NCBI RefSeq assembly: GCF_014202945.1
Contig: NZ_JACHHW010000001.1
Location: 310,001-374,000, forward strand
Reading direction: 5' to 3'
Source: Zhongshania antarctica
GTDB lineage: Bacteria; Pseudomonadota; Gammaproteobacteria; Pseudomonadales; Spongiibacteraceae
DNA length: 64,000 bases
Both the position numbers and the translations under genes were made by a program. The notes beneath the pieces are model-generated. The model made no database searches. It was not told the DNA's origin and saw only the letters and a list, made by a program, of their open reading frames with translations. Positions 54,725-62,910 of this stretch are shown in pieces. Position 1 is the stretch's first letter. The number at the start of each line of letters is the position of its first letter.

Positions 54725-56899
54725 TTACCTCACAAATAGCATTTCGGCATACTTAGGCAGTGGCCAAAGATCATCGGCAACCAAGCCCTCAAGAGCATCA
54801 GCATGACCGCGCACCTCTAGCATTAAGCTACGTAAAGTGCCCGCTGCATACTGCATATGCGCCTCTGTAGAGTCAAAGTCATGCACGGCCAAAGCGGCAC
54901 TCAACTTAGTCACTGCAGCCATCATGGCATTAGCTTCATTCGCTACCGCAGTCGCCACACTGTTATCTAGCTTAATACCCAAGGACGACATTGCAGAGCT
55001 GGTGGTCGTCAGCTGCGACAGATACTCGACAGCGGCGGGGTAAATACTTGTAGTGGCCATATCAACCACTAACTTACCTTCTACCTCAATCGCTAGCAGG
55101 TACTGCTCAGAGTAAACTTCGAAGCGGCTTTCTAGCTCAACAGGCGTGAATACACCCGTGCTTGAGAACAGCTTAACAATCGCCTCATCACGCAAGTAAG
55201 GTAGCGCGTCTGCGGTCGTTGGCAGATTTTTCAAGCCACGGTCTTCAACTGCAGCACGGTGCCATTCAGCAGAGTAACCGTCGCCACCGAAAATAACATT
55301 GCTATGCTTTTCCATCAGCACTTTAATTACTTTGATCGCCGCTTCAGCGACATTGGTACCCGCGGCTAATTCAACCTCTAACTGATCCGCAATCCAGTTC
55401 AATGAATCAGCTAGCATGGTATTCATCGCAACCAAGGGACCTGAAACCGAGGCAGAAGAACCCACAGCACGGAACTCAAAACGGTTACCGGTGAAAGCAA
55501 ATGGCGAAGTGCGGTTACGGTCACCAGGATCGCGCTCAAACTTCAGAATCTGACTCAAACCCAGATCCATAAGGCCACCCACTTCCGACTTCAGTAATTT
55601 ACCTTCTTTGATGTCATTGAAGACACGCTCAAGCTGGTCACCCAAGTAAACAGAAAGTATCGCTGGAGGTGCTTCGTTGGCACCCAAACGGTGATCGTTC
55701 GACGCAGAAGCGATAACAGCACGCAAAAGCGGTCCATAAAGGTGCACTCCGCGAATTACTGCACCACAAAAGAGCAAAAAGTTAATATTGTCGTGTGGCG
55801 TACTGCCCGGATCCAGCAAATTACCCTGAGTCGCGTTACCAACCGACCAGTTTACGTGCTTACCTGAGCCGTTTACGCCAGCAAAAGGCTTTTCGTGCAG
55901 CAAACATACAAAGCCATGACGCTTAGCAGTCAGCTTTAACAAGGTCATCATCATTTGCTGGTGGTCAGAAGCGATATTCGCTGCCTCATAATAGGGCGCG
56001 ATTTCAAACTGACCGGGTGCCACCTCGTTATGGTGCGTCTTTGCCGGAATACCAAGTTTATAAAGCTTGTCTTCCAAGTCCTGCATGAAAACCTGCACAC
56101 GTTCAGGGATTGCAGCGAAATAGTGGTCGTCAAACTGCTGACCTTTAGCCGGTGAAGCGCCAAACAAGGTGCGGCCTGCCATGCTCAGATCAGGGCGACT
56201 AGCGGCGAAGTTAGCGTCGATCAGGAAGTATTCCTGCTCAGCGCCACAGCTGGCATTCAACGTAGCGATTTCCGTTTCGCCCATCAGCGCCAACACGCGC
56301 TGACCCGCTTTATCCAAGGCCGAGTTAGAGCGAAGCAAAGGTATTTTCTTGTCTAGTGCCTCACCGGTCCAGCTCATAAATACGCTTGGAATCATCAAGG
56401 TAGAGCCGTTTTCGGTGTGCATGATATACGCTGGGCTCGTTGGATCCCACGCTGTGTAACCACGCGCCGCATTGGTCATTCGCAGACTGCCGTTTGGGAA
56501 AGAGGAGCCATCTGGCTCGCCTTTAATCAACAAACTGCCAGTAAACTCAGTGATCGCATGACCTTCAGAGTTAGTAATGATAAAGCCGTCGTGCTTTTCA
56601 GCCGTGGCATTGGTCATGGGGTAAAAAATATGCGAGAAAAACTTAACGCCTTTGCCTGTCGCCCAGTCTTTCATAGCCGCAGCAACCACATCGGCCGTCG
56701 CAGCATCAAGCGGTGCGCCGGTTTGCACGGTCTTTTTCACTGCTTTAAAAGCATTCTTAGAAAGACACTGTTCCATCTTTGCAAGATTGAAAACATCGCT
56801 TGCCCAGATTTTACTGAGTGGCTCAGGCATCGTAACGGCCTTGGGCGTACGATTAGTAATCTGGGAAATAGCTTGAACGCGCGCTTGATTGCGACTCAT
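54725..56899 (-). CDS. glnN: Glutamine synthetase type III
   Basis: 724 residues, the length of GSIII rather than the ~470 residues of GSI. Family features: the opening region with FFSHIFYPMTNATAEKHDG, the glutamate/ATP site GTHNEVAPGQFEIAP-type sequence (TKHHNEVAPGQFEIAPYYE region), NGSGKHVNWSVG and TSPFAFTGNRFEFRAVGSS. The insert and C-terminal extension typical of GSIII are present. It makes glutamine from glutamate and ammonia. Alone, between a bidirectional terminator and the flavoprotein gene; nitrogen control is likely but no NtrC site was identified. Confidence 0.93.
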   Translation of the reverse strand: MSRNQARVQAISQITNRTPKAVTMPEPLSKIWASDVFNLAKMEQCLSKNAFKAVKKTVQTGAPLDAATADVVAAAMKDWATGKGVKFFSHIFYPMTNATAEKHDGFIITNSEGHAITEFTGSLLIKGEPDGSSFPNGSLRMTNAARGYTAWDPTSPAYIMHTENGSTLMIPSVFMSWTGEALDKKIPLLRSNSALDKAGQRVLALMGETEIATLNASCGAEQEYFLIDANFAASRPDLSMAGRTLFGASPAKGQQFDDHYFAAIPERVQVFMQDLEDKLYKLGIPAKTHHNEVAPGQFEIAPYYEAANIASDHQQMMMTLLKLTAKRHGFVCLLHEKPFAGVNGSGKHVNWSVGNATQGNLLDPGSTPHDNINFLLFCGAVIRGVHLYGPLLRAVIASASNDHRLGANEAPPAILSVYLGDQLERVFNDIKEGKLLKSEVGGLMDLGLSQILKFERDPGDRNRTSPFAFTGNRFEFRAVGSSASVSGPLVAMNTMLADSLNWIADQLEVELAAGTNVAEAAIKVIKVLMEKHSNVIFGGDGYSAEWHRAAVEDRGLKNLPTTADALPYLRDEAIVKLFSSTGVFTPVELESRFEVYSEQYLLAIEVEGKLVVDMATTSIYPAAVEYLSQLTTTSSAMSSLGIKLDNSVATAVANEANAMMAAVTKLSAALAVHDFDSTEAHMQYAAGTLRSLMLEVRGHADALEGLVADDLWPLPKYAEMLFVR

Positions 56900-57189
56900 T
56901 AAGGTGACCTCGCCTTATAGAATATTTAAGTAATGGGTATCACTTGAGCTGACTGAGATTCAGAAACTGAAATGACTGCCGTTGTGCTAGCAATAATTGC
57001 ACCAGCTTAGCGCAATTCCGACTAAATTGATAAAAAATTAATAGGCCAGCGCTTTAACCGGCGCAGTATAGCGCTAGCCGCCACAAATACTAGCCAGACA
57101 ATAGCAGCCTAGGCCACAGTTATGCCCGCTGCCATATTTACCGCTATACTGCGCGCCAAAATACCCTCTACAAAAGTGACACCGCTGCC

Positions 57190-58443
57190 GTGCAATTTGC
57201 CTCCAACCACTTCGACGTGATCATTCTTGGTGCAGGCGCATCGGGCTTAATGTGTGCGCTGACCGCCGCCCAGCGTGGCCGACGGGTATTAGTATTAGAA
57301 AAAGCCAATAAAGTCGGCAAAAAAATCCTGATGTCCGGCGGCGGGCGCTGCAATTTCACCAACCATTTTGTAGAAGCCGACAATTTTATTTCTGCCAACC
57401 CTCACTTTTGCAAGGCGGCACTTACCCGCTATACCCAGTGGGACTTTATAGGCATGGTAGAGCGTTACGGCATCCCTTATGAGGAGCGTAAACACAGCCA
57501 ATTATTTTGCCTAGATTCCGCCAAAGACATCCTTAATATGCTGCTGGATGAATGCGCCCAAGCTGGCGCAGAAATCCGCACTCACTGCTGCATCGATAAA
57601 ATATCGCCACTGCCCGAGCGTGCCCACTCCGACAAGCATCAGCCCGAAGACCGACGCAGTCGTTATCAAGTCGCCCTACACCAAGGCCAACAGCCATTAA
57701 AGCTCGAGTGTCACTCACTTGTCATCGCCACCGGCGCGCTATCCATTCCCAGCCTCGGCGGCAGCGGTTTAGGTTACGACATCGCGAATCAATTCGGCAT
57801 TGCCCTCACTGAGCGCCAAGCAGGCTTGGTACCCTTTATGTTCAGCGATGCAATGAAGCCTCTATGTGAGCGCCTTTCGGGGCTCGCGCTAGAAGTGGAG
57901 GTGAGTTGTAATCAGCGTAGTTTCACCGAAAATCTGCTCTTTACCCATCGCGGCATCAGTGGCCCAGCGATACTGCAGATCTCTAATTACTGGAACCCCG
58001 GCGACGAGATCCTCATCGATCTACTACCCAGCCTCAGCGCCACAGACTGGCTACTCAGCGCGAAACAGCAACAAGGTAAAAGCTTATTGCGCACGGTGCT
58101 TGCACAAAAGCTATCTAAGGGCCTAGTAGCAGAACTGCAAACCCTGTGGTGGCCTGATAGCGCCGACCAGGCAGTCGCCGGCTACAGCGACAAACAACTT
58201 ATCGCCATTGCCGAAAAATTTCACGCTTGGCGGCTTAAGCCCTCGGCAACAGAAGGCTACCGCACCGCCGAAGTCACCCGCGGCGGCGTAGATACGGCTG
58301 CGATTAGCTCCAAAACCATGGAAGTAAAATCCTACGCCGGTCTGTATTTTATCGGTGAGGTGCTGGACGTTACCGGCCATTTAGGTGGTTTCAACTTTCA
58401 GTGGGCGTGGTCATCGGGGTATAGCGCTGGCCTCGTTTGCTAA
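57190..58443 (+). CDS. HI0933/BaiN-family FAD-dependent oxidoreductase
   Basis: 417 residues from a GTG start; no ATG is available before the FAD motif. Features: dinucleotide loop ILGAGASGLMCALTAAQRG, the family hallmark LMSGGGRCNFTN, and the closing GEVLDVTGHLGGFNFQWAWSSGYSAG. The family reduces or isomerises double bonds or binds flavin in uncharacterised reactions; BaiN acts on bile acid intermediates in gut bacteria. Since a steroid locus lies upstream, a ring-reducing role is possible but unproved. It is followed 103 bases on by a second unrelated FAD protein. Confidence 0.8.
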   Translation: MQFASNHFDVIILGAGASGLMCALTAAQRGRRVLVLEKANKVGKKILMSGGGRCNFTNHFVEADNFISANPHFCKAALTRYTQWDFIGMVERYGIPYEERKHSQLFCLDSAKDILNMLLDECAQAGAEIRTHCCIDKISPLPERAHSDKHQPEDRRSRYQVALHQGQQPLKLECHSLVIATGALSIPSLGGSGLGYDIANQFGIALTERQAGLVPFMFSDAMKPLCERLSGLALEVEVSCNQRSFTENLLFTHRGISGPAILQISNYWNPGDEILIDLLPSLSATDWLLSAKQQQGKSLLRTVLAQKLSKGLVAELQTLWWPDSADQAVAGYSDKQLIAIAEKFHAWRLKPSATEGYRTAEVTRGGVDTAAISSKTMEVKSYAGLYFIGEVLDVTGHLGGFNFQWAWSSGYSAGLVC

Positions 58444-58546
58444 TTTATTGCACATCATTAAGCGTGAGCCATTGTTCAAGCACCTAAAACCCACAATCGT
58501 GATAAAATCCCGCGCTTAAAGACAAAACCGGAAATACACTGCGTTC

Positions 58547-60208
58547 ATGCTAAGACTCACCGACATCAAACTGCCCCTACATCACAACGACACCGAGCTA
58601 CGCAGCGCCGTACTCAGCAAGCTGCCCGTCGCTGAGCATGAATTACTCGGCCTCCATATATACAAGCGCAGCTACGACGCCAGAAAAAAGCACAACATCC
58701 TACTTATCTATTTATTAGATATTGAGCTCAGCCCCAGCGCAGAGCAACGCGTGTTAACACAGTTTTCCGGTAAATCCTTTATTGGCTCCAGCCCCGACAC
58801 CCACTACCACTTTGTTGGTCATGCCCCCAGTAACTTTCCTAGCCCCGAGCAACAGCGGCCCATTGTGATTGGCTTTGGTCCCTGCGGAATTTTGGCAGCG
58901 TTAGTCCTAGCGCAAATGGGCTTAAAACCGATTGTATTAGATCGCGGCCAAGACGTTCGACAGCGCACTAAAGACACTTGGGGGCTATGGCGGGAGCGCA
59001 AGCTCAACACCGAGTCGAATGTGCAATATGGCGAAGGCGGCGCAGGCACGTTCTCAGACGGCAAGCTTTACAGCCAAGTTAAAGATCGCCGCTTTCTCGG
59101 TCGCAAAGTCATGACTGAATTTGTAAAAGCCGGCGCGCCAGAAGAAATACTTATGGTGAGTAAACCCCATATAGGCACATTCAAACTGGTTAAGATGGTC
59201 GAAAACATTCGCGCCGAAATCACCCGCCTCGGCGGCGAGATTCGCTTCAATAGCAAAGTAGAAACCTTACACCGCGATGCTGGCGACGATAAAAACGGCC
59301 ACATCACCGGCGTCACGCTCAGCGACGGCAGCCACCTCCCCAGCCGCCATGTAATTTTGGCTGTGGGTCACAGCGCCCGCGACACCTTTGAAATGCTCTT
59401 AGCGCAGGGGGTTTACCTTGAAGCCAAGCCTTTCTCCATAGGCTTTCGTATTGAACACCCGCAATCGGTAATCGACGCAGCCCGCTTTGGCGACAACGCT
59501 GGCAACCCTATTCTCGGCGCCGCCGATTACAAGCTGGTTCATCACTGTAAAAATGGCCGCAGCGTCTACAGCTTTTGTATGTGCCCCGGCGGCACCGTGG
59601 TCGCTGCCACATCGGAAGAAGGTCGCGTGGTTACAAACGGCATGTCGCAATACTCCCGCAACGAACGCAATGCCAATTCTGCCATTGTGGTGGGTATTGA
59701 ACCTGAAAAAGACTACCCCGAACACGTACTCGCGGGTATCGACTTGCAACGCCAGCTCGAAAGCTTGGCTTATCAATTGGGCGGCGAAAACTATAATGCG
59801 CCCGCTCAACTGGTGGGCGATTATCTGCGCAATACGCCCTCTACAGAATTGGGCAAAGTCATTCCATCCTACAAGCCCGGTGTGAGCCTCGGCGATTTAA
59901 GCCTCGCCCTGCCCGATTTTGCCAATGCCGCTATTCGCGAAGCCATCCCCGCCTTTGATAGGCAAATCAAAGGATTTGCCATGAACGACGCAATTCTCAC
60001 CGGCATTGAAACCCGTACATCGTCGCCGATCTGTATTAAACGCGGGCGCGACTATCAAAACCTAAATACCAAAGGGCTCTACCCTGCCGGTGAAGGCGCA
60101 GGTTATGCGGGGGGAATTTTATCGGCGGGGATCGACGGCATAAAAGTGGCCGAGGCAGTAGCGATTGATTTATTGGGCCTGGACATGGCCATTCCTGACG
60201 GGCGCTAA
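58547..60208 (+). CDS. COG2509-type FAD-dependent dehydrogenase
   Basis: 553 residues. The N-terminal ~100 residues form a small separate domain (LRLTDIKLPLHHNDTELRSA, with YKRSYDARKK), followed by a Rossmann motif with GFGPCGILAALVLAQMG and the conserved EGGAGTFSDGKLYS, then the FAD-binding tail GAGEGAGYAGGILSAGIDG-like sequence (PAGEGAGYAGGILSAGIDGI). These proteins are annotated as uncharacterised FAD dehydrogenases. Conserved Cys in CMCPGGTVVAA may matter. Function unknown. Confidence 0.8.
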   Translation: MLRLTDIKLPLHHNDTELRSAVLSKLPVAEHELLGLHIYKRSYDARKKHNILLIYLLDIELSPSAEQRVLTQFSGKSFIGSSPDTHYHFVGHAPSNFPSPEQQRPIVIGFGPCGILAALVLAQMGLKPIVLDRGQDVRQRTKDTWGLWRERKLNTESNVQYGEGGAGTFSDGKLYSQVKDRRFLGRKVMTEFVKAGAPEEILMVSKPHIGTFKLVKMVENIRAEITRLGGEIRFNSKVETLHRDAGDDKNGHITGVTLSDGSHLPSRHVILAVGHSARDTFEMLLAQGVYLEAKPFSIGFRIEHPQSVIDAARFGDNAGNPILGAADYKLVHHCKNGRSVYSFCMCPGGTVVAATSEEGRVVTNGMSQYSRNERNANSAIVVGIEPEKDYPEHVLAGIDLQRQLESLAYQLGGENYNAPAQLVGDYLRNTPSTELGKVIPSYKPGVSLGDLSLALPDFANAAIREAIPAFDRQIKGFAMNDAILTGIETRTSSPICIKRGRDYQNLNTKGLYPAGEGAGYAGGILSAGIDGIKVAEAVAIDLLGLDMAIPDGR

Positions 60209-60829
60209 GACAGTCTGTCAACCGCGTCGACTTGCGCACAACCGGTGAACCGTTACTTGGCCAAATTCTAAAATGGCCTCTTACCTCGGTGACGACAAAG
60301 CCTATACCGGCCTCCTCACACGCTACTTTATCGGCAGCGTCGAATTCTTACCGGTGCAAAAGGGTATTTTAGCGGGGCGCCGCGACGCATGGGTAAACTC
60401 GCAGCCTTAGAAAAATCAGATCGCTGCAACGCTGTATAACGCGGTTTGAAGAGCAGCATCCCAACTCGACGAAAGCCTTAGACTTTGTGAATGGATACTT
60501 GCCTACGCAGGCATGACTCACACGTGGATCCTGAGCGTGATTATATCGTCACTCCTGCGAAGGCAGGAGTCCATCTCTGCGGCGTAGTGCGGCATAAATG
60601 TTTGAGCGTGCGGTGCAGATTACAGCGGATATTGCCTGCTATCGTCGCCACCCAATTACGCAAAGCCGTGGCTCCGGTGATATCGCGGCACACAACTACG
60701 AAAAAATTAATTGGCTTTTGTCTACGCCATTTACACTAAGCAGCTCGACGATTTCAAATTTTTCTCTAAAGCCATCGCGAGCCACTGCGAGCTGTAGGTG
60801 CCGTGAAAGACCCCCTAGCGACACTCTTT
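60209..60829. other. Degenerate, non-coding stretch with REP-like elements
   Basis: 620 bases without a convincing gene. Short frames such as 60273-60410 look like chance, and the frame at 60491-60739 is read-through of the REP pair (it gives VTPAKAGVH). The fragment at about 60715-60800 gives YAIYTKQLDDFKFF but is not recognised. Likely remains of old insertions. Confidence 0.5.
60491..60574. repeat. REP-like inverted pair
   Basis: Two 27-base copies in opposite orientation: 60491-60517 and 60548-60574. Read in the same direction they agree at 21 of 27 positions (GTCANNCCTGCGNAGGCANG..TCCAT). Each folds: the second has stem ACTCCTGC/GCAGGAGT with a GAAG loop. This is the widespread GTCATTCCTGCG...GGAATCCA-type REP element arranged as a BIME-like pair, often tied to RAYT transposases, none of which is visible here. 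Confidence 0.75.
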
Positions 60830-61096
60830 TTATAAATCTAAGTTCCGCGTCAGCACTTCAGCAGATTTAATAATGCGGCTAACACGGTAAAGCTCATCGT
60901 GCTTTTCTTCATCAGAATAACCTGCAGGCTCGCCTGTTCCGGCGTTAACGAGCCAAGAGGTTTCAGGTCTGCGCGTACCCAGCAGCTTCTTTAATTCAGG
61001 AGCGGTAATACCTAATGCTTTAGCTGCTGCACTATTGCTGCAACGGGTCTGATTTTCGTTCAGATAATCGAGTATTAGGGTAATTTTATCTTGCAT
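60830..61096 (-). CDS. Small HTH-like hypothetical protein, 88 residues
   Basis: A helical protein: LILDYLNENQ opens it, and NSAAAKALGITAPELKKLLG is a plausible helix-turn-helix (Ala-Leu-Gly-Ile-Thr, then Glu-Leu), followed by an LVNAGTGEPAGYSDEEKHDE loop and a final charged helix. It may be a small DNA-binding or nucleoid protein. TAGGATC lies before the ATG. No similar named family is recognised. Confidence 0.5.
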   Translation of the reverse strand: MQDKITLILDYLNENQTRCSNSAAAKALGITAPELKKLLGTRRPETSWLVNAGTGEPAGYSDEEKHDELYRVSRIIKSAEVLTRNLDL

Positions 61097-61308
61097 TACA
61101 ATAGGATCCTTACAAAGCTAATATGCGACAAAGTGTCCACCCTTGCGAGCTGATTAACTCTGTTATCAATAAAACGGGAGTTGGATCGATCAGTATACCG
61201 CATTTCTAAGGCAATTATCTTGTTACTGTCACGAAACGGTGTCATCTGAGGTGGCATGATATTCGCGTCTCGACGTTAACATCCGCTACTCAGCCTTACT
61301 ACAAATGG

Positions 61309-62082
61309 CTACTTCACAGTCCACCCGCCATCCAAGACCAACTCTTGGCCAGTCATATTTCTCGCAGCATCACTAATAAGGTAATTTACCGCGCCGCTGA
61401 GCTCGTCCATTTCGATAAAACTTTTTTTAGGCATCGGCTCAAGCATAATTTTGTTAATGACCTCGGCTTCAGAAATGCCGTGAACCTTAGCCTGATTGGC
61501 AATTTGCTGCTCAACGAGCGGTGTTTTCACATAAGAGGGGCACAGCGTATTAATGGTGATATTTTGATCTGCGGTTTCTAGCGCAACAACCTTAGAAAAG
61601 CCGAGTAAACCGTGTTTAGCGGCAACATAAGCACTTTTATGGGGAGATGCCACCAAGGAGTGAATGGAACCGATATTAATGATGCGGCCAAAATTATGGC
61701 GGCGCATTAAGGGCAGTAGGGCGCGGCTTAGCATTGCAGGGCCTATAAGTAAGATTTCCGTGATCAGTTTCCAGCGATCTACCGGAAAGTCTTCTAGCCT
61801 CGCAACATGCTGAATGCCGGCGTTATTCACCAATATATCGGCATAACCGCCTGCAGCCTCAAGACTTGCCACCGTCTGCGCTATATCCGTTTCGCTCGTT
61901 ACATCAAGCTTCAAGGCGTTTACAGCAAAGCCCTGATCTCGCAAGTTTTTTGCAGCGCCCTCCGCCGCCTCATATTGGCTATCACTCAGCCACACAGCAT
62001 AGCCTTGCCGGGCTAAATCACTGCATATCGCCAAGCCTATGCCACTGGCGGCGCCAGTCACTAACGCGACTCTCTTTCTCAT
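61309..62082 (-). CDS. bdhA: 3-hydroxybutyrate dehydrogenase
   Basis: 257 residues with the NAD motif TGAASGIGLAI, NNAGIQHVARLEDFP (Q is typical of BDH), the catalytic Ser in IGSIHSLVASP and Y-x3-K in SAYVAAKHGLLGFSK. The phrase LCPSYVKTPLVEQQI matches the 3-hydroxybutyrate-binding lid of this enzyme. It oxidises 3-hydroxybutyrate to acetoacetate, as in PHB turnover. It is 3 bases from the TetR gene end on the same strand. Confidence 0.85.
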   Translation of the reverse strand: MRKRVALVTGAASGIGLAICSDLARQGYAVWLSDSQYEAAEGAAKNLRDQGFAVNALKLDVTSETDIAQTVASLEAAGGYADILVNNAGIQHVARLEDFPVDRWKLITEILLIGPAMLSRALLPLMRRHNFGRIINIGSIHSLVASPHKSAYVAAKHGLLGFSKVVALETADQNITINTLCPSYVKTPLVEQQIANQAKVHGISEAEVINKIMLEPMPKKSFIEMDELSGAVNYLISDAARNMTGQELVLDGGWTVK

Positions 62083-62085
62083 TGC

Positions 62086-62751
62086 TCACCTGTTTTTAAT
62101 TATTGTTTCTTTCCCGCACACCGCCCTAAATCCCGCCGCCATGAACGGAATCATGCGTTGATACGCTGCCTCAAAGTCGGAAGACTGGCACTTACCCCCA
62201 GACAAGCGATCAATACGCCCAGTTTGTGCCAAAGTTAACGCAAGGGCACCAGACACATAGTGGTAACACCAGTGCAGATCCGCTTCCCGCGCCTTGGGAA
62301 AAATTACTTTTAAGGCCTCAATAAACTCGCCGACATGCTTGTCAAAATTGTCCTTCATCAAGGTTTTGCTCCATACCGGCGAGGTCATTACATACGCTAA
62401 TAAGGCCATGTAATTTTTCCAACCAGGATCACCACTCTCTTGCGCAAATTTCAGTGGCAATAAAAAAGCCTCGATAATTTGCTCCAAGGTTTGCGGTTGA
62501 CCACTGGCAGCTTGCAGGCTATTGCGCAGCACTTCGCGACGGGTATTGCCTAATAATTCTGCCCGGCGATGAAACACCGCATAAAACAAATCAAGTTTTT
62601 TGCCAAAGTGATAACTGGCCAGCGCAACATCAACATTGGCGCCCGTCGAAATCTGGCGCATCGTTACGCCGTCAAAGCCATGCAGAGCAAACAGCTCTTC
62701 CGCGACATCCAGAATGCGCTCACTTTTTAGACCGCTGTCTTTTTTATTCAT
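62086..62751 (-). CDS. TetR/AcrR-family transcriptional regulator
   Basis: 221 residues. The N-terminal helix-turn-helix reads ILDVAEELFALHGFDGVTM and VDVALASYHFGKKLDLFYAVF, typical of TetR. The variable C-terminal half binds an unknown ligand. It leads the bdhA gene and is divergent from the symporter gene, so it probably controls both; a candidate operator lies in the shared region. Confidence 0.88.
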   Translation of the reverse strand: MNKKDSGLKSERILDVAEELFALHGFDGVTMRQISTGANVDVALASYHFGKKLDLFYAVFHRRAELLGNTRREVLRNSLQAASGQPQTLEQIIEAFLLPLKFAQESGDPGWKNYMALLAYVMTSPVWSKTLMKDNFDKHVGEFIEALKVIFPKAREADLHWCYHYVSGALALTLAQTGRIDRLSGGKCQSSDFEAAYQRMIPFMAAGFRAVCGKETIIKNR

Positions 62752-62842
62752 TGTTACACCCCAAGCACCAGCGAAAAATCGGTCTATGTGAAACGACGTG
62801 TCTTACGCCACCGGCCTGTAAATAAATCTGTTTTAAAAGCCG

Positions 62843-62868
62843 CGCTTGTTTTTTCAACAAGCGTTGAA
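62843..62868. promoter_or_regulatory. Candidate TetR operator between tetR and the symporter
   Basis: Overlapping perfect inverted repeats: CGCTTGTT-ttttc-AACAAGCG (62843-62863) and TTCAAC-aagc-GTTGAA (62853-62868). They sit about 45-70 bases from the symporter start and about 90-115 from the regulator start. Confidence 0.55.
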
Positions 62869-62910
62869 TATAGTGGCTCACGAATAATTAAAATACAAGG
62901 CGGATATTAC

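Noticed and set aside
59399-59809. Antisense frame inside the COG2509 flavoprotein gene
   Set aside because: No codon bias or family similarity; overlaps a well-supported gene entirely.
60273-60410. 46-codon frame starting MASYLGDDKAY
   Set aside because: Short, no ribosome-binding site and no recognisable family; treated as chance within decayed sequence.
60491-60739. 82-codon frame across the REP pair
   Set aside because: Its translation (MDTCLRR, VTPAKAGVH) is the usual read-through of this repeat type, not a protein.
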